From: Albidovulum inexpectatum
Lineage (GTDB): Bacteria; Pseudomonadota; Alphaproteobacteria; Rhodobacterales; Rhodobacteraceae
Assembly (NCBI RefSeq): GCF_002927635.1
Contig: NZ_PRDS01000004.1
Coordinates: 242,580 to 306,579, forward strand
Reading direction: 5' to 3'
Length of the DNA: 64,000 bases
Made by a program: the position numbers and the translations under genes. Shown in pieces: positions 33,952-43,206 of the stretch (positions are counted from its first letter, which is position 1; each line of letters opens with the position of its first letter). The notes under the pieces were generated by a model, which was not told the origin of the DNA, did no database searches, and saw only the letters and a program-made list of their open reading frames with translations.

Positions 33952-35283
33952 CTACTTGTAGATGTCGGGCAGAAGGACGGTCGAGATCGCGGGCACATAG
34001 GCGATCAGCAACGTCACGATCAGCATGAAGAAGACGAAGGGGATCGCGCGCCACGCGATCTTGAGAATCGATTCCCCGGTCAGCCCCGAGACGACGAACA
34101 GGTTCAGCCCCAGCGGCGGCGTGATGAAGCCCACGCCAAGCGCGGTGATCAGCATCACGCAGAACTGGATCTCGTTCATGCCGATATTGTCGGCAAGCGG
34201 CTTCAGGATCGGGGCCAGGATGACGATGTTTGGCGTCGTCTCCATCACGCAGCCGGCGGCGATCAGGATCAGGATCATCATCAGGATCAGGACCCAGGGT
34301 TCGTCGCTGACCGATGTCGCCGCGGTCACGAAGCCCTGCGGAACCCCCATGATGGCCAGCGCCTGCGCCAGCGGCAGCGAAAACGCGATGATCGGCAGGA
34401 TCACCCCGTTTACCTTGGCCGAGCTGACCAGCATCGCCGGAAAGTCCGACAGTTTCAGCGTGCCCAGGATGAAGCCGATGATGATCGTCACGACAACCGC
34501 CGTCGCGCCGGCCTCGGTCGGGGTCAGCCGGCCCGAGAAGATGCCATAGAAGATGATCCCCGGCACGATGAAGGCATACCAGCCCGATTTCAGCGCGCGC
34601 CACAGCCTTGTGCCGTATTCGGACAGCGAGATATTGCCGCCGCCCTCCCAGCCATACAGCCGGTTCATGATGATGTTGGTGATCAGGATCGAGACAAGAA
34701 TGGCAAGGCCGGGAATGAAGGCCGCCATGAACAGCGTCGAGGCCGAGATGCCCAGGACAAGTCCCACGATGATATAGGCGATCGAGGGCGGGATCAGGAT
34801 GCCCGTACAGGCGCCCGCCGCGACCAGCGCGCAGGCATAGGGGCGCGGATAGCCCGATTCCACCAGCCGGTCGATCGTCATGCGGCCCACCGCCGCCGCG
34901 CCCGCCGCGTCCGAGCCCGAGATCGCCGCGAACATGCCGCAGACCAGCACCGTGGCCGAACCGAAGCCGCCGCGCGCGAACTGGGTCAGCGCCTCGGCCA
35001 CGTCCAGGAACTTGCGGCTCAGCCCCGTGCGCACCAGCACGTCGCCCGTCAGGATGAACAGCGGCACCGCCGTCAGCGCGAAATGGTCGATGCCGTGAAA
35101 CAGGCTCTCGCCCACCAGGCCAAGCGGCAGCGCGCCAGACCAGACCAGCATCAGGATCGCCGCCGCCCCGATCGCCGCCCAGACCGGCACCGCCAGCGCC
35201 ACAAGCACGACGAACAGCAGGACCGGGCCGTAGAAGTCCCAGCCAAGATCGACCGTGTGGTTCTGAAGCTGGTTCCAGAGCAT
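33952..35283 (-). CDS. hpsM: TRAP transporter large permease of the DHPS operon
   Basis: A 443-residue DctM-type channel of normal length. FILTGDVLVRTGLSR, FAAISGSDAAGAAAVG, GILIPPSIAYIIVG and GVGFITPPLGLNLFVV are family blocks. It lies 9 nt before hpsN in the transcript and 9 nt after the small permease. Transports the substrate of the operon, probably DHPS, with sodium. HpsM naming assumes the usual hpsKLM order. Confidence 0.82.
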   Translation of the reverse strand: MLWNQLQNHTVDLGWDFYGPVLLFVVLVALAVPVWAAIGAAAILMLVWSGALPLGLVGESLFHGIDHFALTAVPLFILTGDVLVRTGLSRKFLDVAEALTQFARGGFGSATVLVCGMFAAISGSDAAGAAAVGRMTIDRLVESGYPRPYACALVAAGACTGILIPPSIAYIIVGLVLGISASTLFMAAFIPGLAILVSILITNIIMNRLYGWEGGGNISLSEYGTRLWRALKSGWYAFIVPGIIFYGIFSGRLTPTEAGATAVVVTIIIGFILGTLKLSDFPAMLVSSAKVNGVILPIIAFSLPLAQALAIMGVPQGFVTAATSVSDEPWVLILMMILILIAAGCVMETTPNIVILAPILKPLADNIGMNEIQFCVMLITALGVGFITPPLGLNLFVVSGLTGESILKIAWRAIPFVFFMLIVTLLIAYVPAISTVLLPDIYK

Positions 35284-35292
35284 GGCGGACCC

Positions 35293-35808
35293 TCAGTCGA
35301 AAAGCTTGTCGCCTTCATAGACCGGCCGGCCTGCGCGCAGGTCGGCCAGATCCCGAAGGAACGACTGGACAAGACGGATGATGACCAGCGCAAAGCCGAT
35401 CGGCACGGCGGACAGGAACCAGACCTGGCTGATGCGCAGACCGTGGGTGACCGACCCGAATTTGGCCGACACCAGAACGGTCTCGAACGAGAAATACAGG
35501 GCGATCACCGCGACGACGAACATCACGATATCGCCAAGCATATAGACCAGCGCCTTGGCCCGCCGGCCCAGGTAATGCAGGATCACGTCGATGCGGATAT
35601 GGCCGCGTTCCTTGACCGCCGCAGCCGCGCCGATCCAGGCAAGATAGATGAAGGAATAGCGCACGATCTCTTCGCCCCAGATCGAGGAATAGGCCAGAAG
35701 CTCGCGCCGCAGGACCTCGATGAACATCGTGCCGACCAGCATGGTATAGAAGACCAGCAGCGCCCAGCGTTCGGCGTTCTGATCCAGCTTGCGCAGCCAT
35801 TCCGGCAT
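35293..35808 (-). CDS. hpsL: TRAP transporter small permease of the DHPS operon
   Basis: A 171-residue four-helix DctQ protein. SSIWGEEIVRYSFIYLAWIGA with the WxEEIxRY signature and ERGHIRIDVIL are diagnostic. It sits between the binding protein (100-nt gap) and the large permease. It forms the membrane complex with HpsM. Confidence 0.8.
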   Translation of the reverse strand: MPEWLRKLDQNAERWALLVFYTMLVGTMFIEVLRRELLAYSSIWGEEIVRYSFIYLAWIGAAAAVKERGHIRIDVILHYLGRRAKALVYMLGDIVMFVVAVIALYFSFETVLVSAKFGSVTHGLRISQVWFLSAVPIGFALVIIRLVQSFLRDLADLRAGRPVYEGDKLFD

Positions 35809-35909
35809 GACTTCCTCCCCCGCGCGGCCACGCGGACCGCACGATCATTGACGTCATCCTGTTCAAGATGCGCCGGGGCACCATCGCCGCGCCCCGGCAG
35901 GACGTTCGC

Positions 35910-37058
35910 TCAGGCGTCGTGCACGTAGTATTTCGACTGCGTGCCCGCGGCCTCTTCCAGGCGGGCAAAGGCGTCCATCGAACCGGCCAGATCGACCTTG
36001 AACTGGTCCCATTCGGGACGCTGATAGCCGCCGGTTTCCTTCCACACGGCCAGCTGCTCTTCGGTCAGCGAGTGGAACTCGACCCCCGCCTTGCGCAGCT
36101 CGGCCATCGCAAAGGTCCGCGCCGACGGCACCTTGGCCAGGTTCTGGTGGAAGGTCATCTCGCCCGCCCACATGATGGCCTCTTGCACATCGGCGGGCAG
36201 CGCGTTGAACCATTCCAGGTTGACCGAATAGACCTGGCTGTCGGGCACCGCCTGGGTAAAGGTGACGTGGCTCAGGATATCCTTGAAACCAAAGACATAG
36301 AGCGCGCCGACAGACGGGTCCAGCGCATCCGCCACGCCCTGCTTGATGGCCGAGGGCGTTTCACCCCAGGCAACCGGCGTCGGGTTGGCGCCCACCATGC
36401 GGTAATATTGCTGCAGCATCTGGCTGCCCGGCACGCGGAACTTCACGCCCTTCAGGTCCGAAGGCAGAATGACCGGGCCCGGCCCGCCCTTGCGCACCGC
36501 GACGACGCGCGGATCGATGACGACATAGAACAGCGCCTTGAAGCCCGAGGCCTCGATCTTGGGGTGCACTTCGTTTTTCCAGGCATCCGAGGTCACCAGG
36601 TTCACGAAACGCTGGTTCGAGCCGCAGAAATAGGGAAGGTTGATCAGATCGACCGCGCTGGCAAAGGGCGCGAAATTCGACAGTGAATGCTGCGCGCACT
36701 GGATGGTGCCCGTCTGCACGGCCTGAGCCAGCGCGCCGCCCGCGCCCAGCTGTCCGCCCGGCGCCAGCTTGACATAGACCTTGCCATCCGTCGCGTTCTG
36801 GATGTTTTCCTTCAGGTCCAGCTGCATGATCGGATAGCTGCGCGAGGCGCCCAGCACATAGGCCGTGGCGATGGTCATCGTGTATTCGGCGGCCTTCTCG
36901 CGCTCACGCTCTTCCTGCTGGGTCTGGGCCACGGCCTCGTCCGACCACAGCATGCCGGCCGCACCCGCGACCATCGCCGCGGTAAAGCCGCCCGCCCCCA
37001 CGAGCTTGAAGAAATTGCGGCGTTCCGCCGATTCCAGCTCGTCACGCTTGATATCCAT
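35910..37058 (-). CDS. hpsK: TRAP transporter solute-binding protein of the DHPS operon (Tat-exported)
   Basis: A 382-residue DctP-family protein. ERRNFFKLVG is a twin-arginine motif, so export is folded, unlike the Sec-type binding protein of the other TRAP system here. Binding features: APGGQLGAGGALAQAVQTG, FRVPGSQMLQQYYRMVG (ligand Arg) and NPTPVAWGETPSAIKQGVADA. It has an unusual Glu/Arg-rich segment after the signal (EEREREKAAEY). The likely ligand is DHPS or another C3 sulfonate. Confidence 0.82.
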   Translation of the reverse strand: MDIKRDELESAERRNFFKLVGAGGFTAAMVAGAAGMLWSDEAVAQTQQEEREREKAAEYTMTIATAYVLGASRSYPIMQLDLKENIQNATDGKVYVKLAPGGQLGAGGALAQAVQTGTIQCAQHSLSNFAPFASAVDLINLPYFCGSNQRFVNLVTSDAWKNEVHPKIEASGFKALFYVVIDPRVVAVRKGGPGPVILPSDLKGVKFRVPGSQMLQQYYRMVGANPTPVAWGETPSAIKQGVADALDPSVGALYVFGFKDILSHVTFTQAVPDSQVYSVNLEWFNALPADVQEAIMWAGEMTFHQNLAKVPSARTFAMAELRKAGVEFHSLTEEQLAVWKETGGYQRPEWDQFKVDLAGSMDAFARLEEAAGTQSKYYVHDA

Positions 37059-37076
37059 TGTCTTCCTCCCTGAAGA

Positions 37077-37268
37077 TCATTGATCGCGGCCGCTTTTTTC
37101 CTGTTCGGCGGCTTCGCGCCTGAGAATTTCGATCACGAAAAGGACCGAGGCGGCGAACAGCACCAGCATCTCGGTCACGTCGGACAGCAGGGCGATGCCG
37201 GTGAATGCGCCGAAAACGACGTTCGCGATGAACGCCAAGGCCAGGATTGCTGCTGCTGCCAGGAACAT
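37077..37268 (-). CDS. Small two-helix membrane protein leading the hps operon
   Basis: A 63-residue protein: two hydrophobic segments (about residues 2-22 and 28-48) and a charged tail (RREAAEQEKSGRDQ). It is the first gene of the DHPS operon, 18 nt before the binding protein, with GAGG-type purine-rich sequence upstream of ATG 37268. No named family recognised. Its position suggests an accessory to the TRAP transporter. Confidence 0.55.
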   Translation of the reverse strand: MFLAAAAILALAFIANVVFGAFTGIALLSDVTEMLVLFAASVLFVIEILRREAAEQEKSGRDQ

Positions 37269-37309
37269 CGTTGCGCCTCCTCCTGCGCCACGATTCGAAC
37301 ATTGTTACT

Positions 37310-37345
37310 TGTAAGCGCTTACATCGCGTCATGCAAGCGCTTTCA
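37310..37345. promoter_or_regulatory. Two LacI-type operators between the hps and tau operons
   Basis: TGTAAGCGCTTACA at 37310-37323 is a perfect 14-bp palindrome with the AAGCGCTT core typical of LacI-family operators. TGCAAGCGCTTTCA at 37332-37345 is a close second copy; centres are 22 bp apart, about two helical turns. They lie between the divergent small membrane gene and lacI, so one repressor could control both operons. Confidence 0.7.
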
Positions 37346-37415
37346 TGACCTCCGTTTATGATGTATGTTACCCATGGCACGACCGCCGATCCGACCGGCT
37401 GCCAGGGAAAGGGGC

Positions 37416-38453
37416 ATGACGATGGCCGACGACACGCAACGCTCTGGACATGTCCCGACCCTTGCGGATGTCGCGCGGGCGGCCCGGGTGTCCTCGGCCA
37501 CGGTGTCGCGCTGTCTGAACGAACCGCACCGCGTGACCAGGCAGACGCGCGAGCGGGTGATGCGCGTCGTGCGCGAACTGGGCTATGCGCCGAATTTCGG
37601 CGCGCGCGCCCTGGCGGCGCGGCGGACCGACACCTTCGGCGCGGTGATCCCCACGATGGACAACGCGATCTTTGCCCGTGGTCTTCAGGCCTTTCAGGAG
37701 GAGATGGGCCGGCACGGGATCACCCTGCTGGTGGCCAGCTCGTCCTACGATCCGGGGCTCGAGCAGGAGCAGATCCGCAACCTGGCCGCGCGTGGCGTCG
37801 ATGGCGTGATGCTGATCGGCCATGACCGGCCCGAGGACAGCTATCGTCTGCTGCAGCGGCGCGGCGTGCCCTATGTCGTGACCTGGAGCCACGATCCCTC
37901 GCAGCCCCATCCCTCGATCGGCTTCGACAACCGCAAGGCGATGATGGCGCTGATGGAGCAGGTGATCCGGCTGGGACACCGGCATGTGGGGCTGCTTTCG
38001 GGCGTCCGCTATGGCAATGACCGCGCCCGCCTGCGCGCCGAAGGCGTGGCCGAATCCATGCAACGGGCCGGAATTGCGGCCGACAACCTGACGACCGTCG
38101 AGGCGCGCTATTCCATCGACGCGGGCGCGGCCGGCTTCGCGCAGCTGATGCAAAGGCGCCCCCGGCCCACGGTCGTCGTCTGCGGCAACGACGTTCTGGC
38201 GGCCGGCGCGCTGCGTCAGGCGCGGGCGATGGGCCTGAACGTGCCCGGCGATGTCTCGATCACGGGCTTCGACGATATCGACCTGGCCGAGATCGTGACA
38301 CCCGGCCTGACGACCGTGCATGTGCCGCATCGCCAGATGGGCCGCGGCGCGGCCGAGATCCTGATGAAACTGCGTGACGGGCAGGACCCGGTGCCGCCGG
38401 TCGAGCTCAAAGCCTCGATCCTATGGCGCGAATCGTTGGGGGCGGCACCATGA
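37416..38453 (+). CDS. LacI-family transcriptional regulator
   Basis: A 345-residue regulator. The headpiece TLADVARAARVSSATVSRCL (residues 16-35) and hinge GYAPNFGARALAARRTDT are canonical. The periplasmic-binding-like core ends with GFDDIDLAEIVTPGLTTVH. ATG 37416 is used; MADD at 37422 is equally possible given AAAGGGG at 37408-37414. Two AAGCGCTT operators lie just upstream, between it and the hps operon. ATGA overlap with the next gene makes it first in the lacI-degT-racemase-tauABC operon. Confidence 0.85.
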   Translation: MTMADDTQRSGHVPTLADVARAARVSSATVSRCLNEPHRVTRQTRERVMRVVRELGYAPNFGARALAARRTDTFGAVIPTMDNAIFARGLQAFQEEMGRHGITLLVASSSYDPGLEQEQIRNLAARGVDGVMLIGHDRPEDSYRLLQRRGVPYVVTWSHDPSQPHPSIGFDNRKAMMALMEQVIRLGHRHVGLLSGVRYGNDRARLRAEGVAESMQRAGIAADNLTTVEARYSIDAGAAGFAQLMQRRPRPTVVVCGNDVLAAGALRQARAMGLNVPGDVSITGFDDIDLAEIVTPGLTTVHVPHRQMGRGAAEILMKLRDGQDPVPPVELKASILWRESLGAAP

Positions 38454-39658
38454 ACGGCAAGACCTTTTCGGGCAACTTCACCCAGCAGGAGCCGATCCCC
38501 GAAGACGCGATCGCCGCAGCGACCGAGGTGCTGCGTTCCGGCCGACTGCACCGCTACAACATGGTCGCGGGCGAAGAGCCCCACGCCGCCCTGTTGGAGC
38601 GCGAATATGCCGCATGGCAGGGCGCCCGCCATTGTCTGGCGACGACCTCTGGCGGCGCGGCGCTGCAGATCGCGCTGCGCGCGCTTGGCGTGCGCCCGGG
38701 CGACCGGGTGCTGACCAATGCCTTCACGCTGGCCCCCGTTCCGGGCGCGATCCACGCGGTCGGGGCCGAACCCGTTCTGGTCGATATCACGCCGGACCTG
38801 GTGATCGACCTTGATGATCTTGCGCGCAAGGCCACGGCCAGCGGCGCGCGGGTGCTGATGCTGTCGCTGATGCGCGGCCATCTTCCCGACATGGATCGGG
38901 TGATGGACGTCGCCACCTCTCACGGATTGACGGTCGTCGAAGACTGCGCGCACACGATGGGCGCGCGGTGGGACGGACGGCTCAGCGGCAGTTTCGGCAC
39001 GATCGGCTGTTTCAGCACCCAGACCTACAAGCACCTGAATTCCGGCGAGGGCGGCCTTCTTGTCACCGACGATCCGCGGATCATGGCGCGCGCCATCATC
39101 CTGTCGGGGTCGTACATGCTGTATGACCGCCACGGCACCCCGCCCGAGCCCGAGGCGTTCGCCGATGCCCGATACGAGATGCCCAACCTCTCGGCCCGGA
39201 TGGACAATCTGCGCGCGGCGATCCTGCGACCGCAACTGGCGCGGCTGAACGACAATATCGCGCGATGGAACGAACGCCATGCGGCGCTGGAGGCCATCCT
39301 GCGCACCTGCCCCGCGATTGCCCTGCCCGACCGTCCCGACAAGGCCTTGCGGGTCGGCAGCTCGATCCAGTTCCGCCTGCCGGGCATCGATGCGGATGCC
39401 GCGCGAAGCTTCGTGGACGCCACCGCCGCGCGTGGGGTCGAGCTCAAGTGGTTCGGCGCGGCCGAACCGGCGGGCTATACCTCGACCTGGCGCAGCTGGC
39501 GCTATCTGTCCCCCCAGTCGCTGACGCGCACCGACAAGATCCTGTCCACCCTGTTCGACATGCGCATTCCGCTGACCTTCTCGGTCGCCGATTGCCAGAC
39601 GATCGGCGAGATCCTGGTCGAAGAAGCGACGGCGCTGGCCGCCGGGGCGCGTGCATGA
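38450..39658 (+). CDS. DegT/DnrJ/EryC1/StrS-family aminotransferase
   Basis: A 402-residue PLP enzyme of the sugar-aminotransferase/AHBA-synthase family. TTSGGAALQIALRALGV binds PLP phosphate, VVEDCAHTMGAR holds the Asp that pairs with the PLP nitrogen, and Lys194 in TQTYKHLNSGEGG forms the Schiff base. The family usually makes amino sugars, but no sugar-nucleotide genes are here. It is coupled to LacI (ATGA) and to a racemase (TGATG-like overlap) ahead of a taurine-type ABC transporter. An amino-sulfonate substrate is conceivable but unproven. Confidence 0.8.
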   Translation: MNGKTFSGNFTQQEPIPEDAIAAATEVLRSGRLHRYNMVAGEEPHAALLEREYAAWQGARHCLATTSGGAALQIALRALGVRPGDRVLTNAFTLAPVPGAIHAVGAEPVLVDITPDLVIDLDDLARKATASGARVLMLSLMRGHLPDMDRVMDVATSHGLTVVEDCAHTMGARWDGRLSGSFGTIGCFSTQTYKHLNSGEGGLLVTDDPRIMARAIILSGSYMLYDRHGTPPEPEAFADARYEMPNLSARMDNLRAAILRPQLARLNDNIARWNERHAALEAILRTCPAIALPDRPDKALRVGSSIQFRLPGIDADAARSFVDATAARGVELKWFGAAEPAGYTSTWRSWRYLSPQSLTRTDKILSTLFDMRIPLTFSVADCQTIGEILVEEATALAAGARA

Positions 39659-40401
39659 CCGCTCCGCGCCGCATCGGCATCCTGGGCGGGATGGGCCCCG
39701 AGGCGACCGTCCTGCTGATGCAGCGGCTGATCCGCGCCGTTCCGGCGCGCGATGACGGCGATCACATCCCCCTGTTCGTGGACATGAACCCGCAGGTCCC
39801 ATCGCGCATCGCCGCGCTGATCGAGGGCACCGGCCCGAGCCCCGAGCCCGTCCTTGTCGCCATGGCGCGCGGGTTGCAGCAGGCGGGCGCCATGGCGCTG
39901 GCCATGCCCTGCAACACCGCCCATCACTATGCCCCGGCGATCCGCCGGGCGGTCACGATCCCCCTGATCGACATGATCGAACTGTCCGTCGATGCCGCCC
40001 TGCGCGCGGCTGGGCCGGGCGCCACGGTGGGCATCCTTGCCTCTCCGGCCGTGCGGCTGACGGGCGTGTTCGACGCCGCGCTGGCCGCGCGGGGATTGCA
40101 CGCGGTCCATCCCGACCCACAGGCGCAGGACGGGCTGCTGCAGGCGATCCGCGCGATCAAGCGCGCCGGCGTGACCGACACCGAACGCCAGGCGCTGGAC
40201 GCGGCCCGGGCATCGGTGGAACGGTCCGGCGCGCGGGTCAGCCTGGTGGCCTGCACCGAGCTTTCGCTGGCGATGGAACCCGCGCCGCCGGGCGGCCCGC
40301 TGATCGACACGCTGGACGCGCTGGTCGGCGGAATCGTCGCTTTCGCGCTTGCCCCTGCGTCACCTTCGTCGCACGCTTCGGATGCGGGCTGCGAAGTCTG
40401 A
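39655..40401 (+). CDS. Aspartate/glutamate racemase family protein
   Basis: A 248-residue PLP-independent racemase-fold protein. GILGGMGPEATVLLMQRLI opens it, the two catalytic Cys are in AMPCNTAHH (about residue 85) and LVACTELSLA (about residue 203). The fold includes aspartate racemases, glutamate racemases and maleate isomerases. The start overlaps the aminotransferase stop. In this operon it could epimerise an amino-acid-like sulfonate such as cysteate; this is inference only. Confidence 0.8.
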   Translation: MTAPRRIGILGGMGPEATVLLMQRLIRAVPARDDGDHIPLFVDMNPQVPSRIAALIEGTGPSPEPVLVAMARGLQQAGAMALAMPCNTAHHYAPAIRRAVTIPLIDMIELSVDAALRAAGPGATVGILASPAVRLTGVFDAALAARGLHAVHPDPQAQDGLLQAIRAIKRAGVTDTERQALDAARASVERSGARVSLVACTELSLAMEPAPPGGPLIDTLDALVGGIVAFALAPASPSSHASDAGCEV

Positions 40402-40483
40402 AGAAATTCCGGTGTCCCGGTCCGGGGCATCGGCCACAAGGGCGCCAGAAAATCCGCGCCCATCACAACAGAGGAGGAAAACC

Positions 40484-41476
40484 ATGATCGGAATAGTCTT
40501 GCGGGGCCTCACCGGCGGCATCCTGGCCAGCGGCCTGGTGGCCGGGACCGTCGGCGCCGAAACGATCATCATCGGCCATTTCGGCAACCCCACGCCGATG
40601 CAGCTGCTGGCAAGTTCGGACGCGCTGGAAGAGGCCACGGGTTGGGATATCGAATGGCGCAAGTTCGCGGCCGGGACCGACGTGATCGCGGCCATGGCCT
40701 CGGGCGATGTCGTGCTGTCGGAACTCGGCTCCTCGCCGCTGGCAATCGCCGCCACGCAGGGGGTGGACCTGCAGATGATCGCCTTTTCGGACATCATCGG
40801 AAAGGCCGAATCGCTGATCGCGCATGACGGTTCGGGCATCGAAAGCATTGCTGACCTGAAGGGCAAGCGCGTTGCCGTGCCTGTCGGTTCGACCGCGCAC
40901 TATTCGCTGATGGGTGCACTCAAGCACGAGGGCATCGCCGAAAGCGACGTCACGATCATGAGCATGCCGCCCGACCAGATCGCTGCCGCCTGGGAACAGG
41001 GCGTGATCGACGCGGCGTGGATCTGGCAGCCGGTCCAGTCGCAGATCCTGCAGACCGGCAAGCTGATCCTGGGCGCCGACGAGACCGCGAAATGGGGCTA
41101 TCCCACCTTTGACGCCTGGGTCATCAACCGCGAATTCGGCATGGAAAACAAGGACAAGATCGTTGCCTTCCTGCGCGAGATCGACCGGGTGAACAAGATG
41201 TATCTTGATGACCCCGCCGCCTGGACGCCCGACAGCGAGCCGGTCAAGACCGTGGCCGCGGCCACCGGCGCGGACCCCTCGCAGGTGCCCGGCATTCTTG
41301 AAGGCTTCGGCTTCCTGCCGATGGCCGAGCAGGTGACGGATACCTGGCTGGGCAAGGCCGACCAGACGATCAAGGATACGGCCGAATTCCTGAAGGCCGC
41401 CGGACGTCTTGATACGGTGCGCGACGACTATTCGCCGTTCGTCAACGCCGAATACGCCCGTGAAGCGGCACAATAA
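40484..41476 (+). CDS. tauA: Taurine/sulfonate ABC transporter substrate-binding protein
   Basis: A 330-residue periplasmic protein with signal peptide MIGIVLRGLTGGILASG...VGA. TauA/SsuA features: IGHFGNPTPMQLLASSD, GDVVLSELGSSPLAIAATQGVDL, and DLKGKRVAVPVGSTAHYSLMGAL. ATG 40484 has GAGGAGG 8 nt upstream. The pocket family binds taurine or related sulfonates. A hairpin with a short T-run follows the gene, which would raise its level above tauBC. Confidence 0.82.
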   Translation: MIGIVLRGLTGGILASGLVAGTVGAETIIIGHFGNPTPMQLLASSDALEEATGWDIEWRKFAAGTDVIAAMASGDVVLSELGSSPLAIAATQGVDLQMIAFSDIIGKAESLIAHDGSGIESIADLKGKRVAVPVGSTAHYSLMGALKHEGIAESDVTIMSMPPDQIAAAWEQGVIDAAWIWQPVQSQILQTGKLILGADETAKWGYPTFDAWVINREFGMENKDKIVAFLREIDRVNKMYLDDPAAWTPDSEPVKTVAAATGADPSQVPGILEGFGFLPMAEQVTDTWLGKADQTIKDTAEFLKAAGRLDTVRDDYSPFVNAEYAREAAQ

Positions 41477-41485
41477 TCCGCAACG

Positions 41486-41514
41486 GCCCGCCGCGGGAAT
41501 TTCCCGGGGCGGGC
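41486..41514 (+). terminator. Hairpin after tauA, partial terminator or transcript stabiliser
   Basis: GCCCGCC (41486-41492) pairs with GGCGGGC (41508-41514), enclosing a further GGG/CCC pair, and GCCTTTT follows. It lies between tauA and tauB in the same direction, so partial termination or 3'-end protection of tauA mRNA is likely. Confidence 0.65.
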
Positions 41515-41554
41515 GCCTTTTGCACACCCGTCAAGACAAGAGGCAGGCAGACCC

Positions 41555-42343
41555 ATGGGATTGGAAATCCACAAGGCATCGGTGATCTACCCCGCGCGCG
41601 ACGGGCGGCCGCCCGTCGAGGCGTTGAAAGAGATCGACCTGACGATGGACGAAGGCGACTTCGTCGTGGCCCTTGGCGCGTCGGGCTGCGGCAAGTCCAC
41701 GCTGCTGAACCTGATCGCGGGCTTTCTTTCGCCCAGTTCGGGCGAATTGCGGCTGGACGGGCGCCTTGTGACCGGGCCGGGCGCGGACCGGTCGGTCGTG
41801 TTCCAGAAACACGCGCTGATGCCCTGGCTGAACGTGCTGGACAACGTGGCCTTCGGCCTGAAGCTTCAGGACGTGCCCAAGGCGCAGCGCTACCAGGTCG
41901 CGCGCAAGTTCATCGCCCTTCTGGGGCTTGAAGGCTTCGAGCGGGCGCCAGTCTATGCACTTTCAGGCGGCATGCAGCAGCGCGTCGGCATCGCGCGCGC
42001 GCTGACATGCGACCCACGCGTGCTCTTGATGGACGAACCACTGGGCGCGCTGGACGCGCTCACGCGCGAAAAGGCCCAAGAGCTGATCCTGAAGATCTGG
42101 CGCGACACGGGCAAGACCGTGTTCTTCATCACCCACAGCGTGGAAGAGGCGCTGTTCATGGGCACCCGGCTGATCGTCATGTCGCCGCGGCCCGGACGTG
42201 TCACCCATCGTTTCGACCTGCCCTTCTCGCAGCGGTTCCTGCAGGGGCAGTCTGCCCGCCAGGTCAAGGCCTCGCCCGATTTCATCGAACTGCGCGAGGC
42301 CGTCCTGCAGATCATCTTTGCCGATGAGGAGGCCCTGCAATGA
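41555..42343 (+). CDS. tauB: Taurine/sulfonate ABC transporter ATP-binding protein
   Basis: A 262-residue ABC ATPase: Walker [12 protein letters not shown], signature [15 protein letters not shown], Walker [13 protein letters not shown], then [31 protein letters not shown] marks the TauB/SsuB subgroup. Stop overlaps the permease start (ATGA). Confidence 0.88.
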   Translation: MGLEIHKASVIYPARDGRPPVEALKEIDLTMDEGDFVVALGASGCGKSTLLNLIAGFLSPSSGELRLDGRLVTGPGADRSVVFQKHALMPWLNVLDNVAFGLKLQDVPKAQRYQVARKFIALLGLEGFERAPVYALSGGMQQRVGIARALTCDPRVLLMDEPLGALDALTREKAQELILKIWRDTGKTVFFITHSVEEALFMGTRLIVMSPRPGRVTHRFDLPFSQRFLQGQSARQVKASPDFIELREAVLQIIFADEEALQ

Positions 42344-43206
42344 GCATGTCCGACCCAAGCAGATCCGAGCGCCCCGGCTGGCTGGCACGGCTTTCGAAGG
42401 GCACCGCCACCCGCCCGGGCGAAGTCTATGGCGTGCCCGGCGAGGGCGACACGCGGCTGCTCAGCGTCGCCACGATTGCCGGGCTGATATTCGTCTGGTG
42501 GCTGGTCACCTGGATGGGCTGGGTCGAGCCGCTCTTCGTGCCCTCGCCAGGCGCCGTGATCGAAAAGTTCGTCAGCCTGGTGCAGAACGGATTTACCGGC
42601 ACCACCTTGCTGGACCACGTCCTGATCTCGATGCAGCGCGTCTTCGGCGCCTTCCTGCTGGCCTGTGCCATTGGCATTCCGTTGGGCATCGGCATGGGGA
42701 TCAGCCCGACGCTGCGCGGCATCTTTGACCCACCGATCGAGTTTTACCGCCCGATTCCACCGCTGGCCTATCTGCCGCTGATGATCATCTGGTTCGGCAT
42801 CGGCGAGACGTCCAAGGTGCTCTTGATCTTCCTGTCGGTCTTTGCCCCTGTCGCGCTTGGCGCGCGCTCGGGCGTGCGTTCGGCCGGGATCGAGCAGATC
42901 CATGCCGCCTATTCCTTTGGCGCCAGCCGCTGGAAGGTGATCCGCCATGTCATCCTGCCCTCGGCCATGCCGGAAATCCTGACCGCCATGCGCATCGGCA
43001 TCGGCTTTGGCTGGACGACGCTGGTCGCCGCCGAGATGGTCGCCGCGACCAAGGGGATCGGCTACATGGTGCTGTCGGCCTCGCAGTTCCTGCAGACGGC
43101 GACGGTGATCGTGGGCATCATCCTGATCGCCGCGATCGCCTATGCCTTCGACATACTGATGCGGTTCATCGAACGCAGGGTCGTGCCCTGGAAGGGCAAG
43201 ATGTAG
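42340..43206 (+). CDS. tauC: Taurine/sulfonate ABC transporter permease
   Basis: A 288-residue permease with about six helices. [21 protein letters not shown] is characteristic of TauC/SsuC, and the cytoplasmic EAA-type loop is [23 protein letters not shown]. It has a longer than usual hydrophilic N-terminus (about 35 residues). Last gene of the LacI operon. Confidence 0.88.
   Translation: MSMSDPSRSERPGWLARLSKGTATRPGEVYGVPGEGDTRLLSVATIAGLIFVWWLVTWMGWVEPLFVPSPGAVIEKFVSLVQNGFTGTTLLDHVLISMQRVFGAFLLACAIGIPLGIGMGISPTLRGIFDPPIEFYRPIPPLAYLPLMIIWFGIGETSKVLLIFLSVFAPVALGARSGVRSAGIEQIHAAYSFGASRWKVIRHVILPSAMPEILTAMRIGIGFGWTTLVAAEMVAATKGIGYMVLSASQFLQTATVIVGIILIAAIAYAFDILMRFIERRVVPWKGKM

Noticed and set aside
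32317..35928. Very long (1203-codon) open frame on the plus strand
   Set aside because: It lies antisense to hpsO, hpsN and the TRAP genes, is His/Arg/Asp-rich without any domain, and only reflects high GC codon bias of the real genes.
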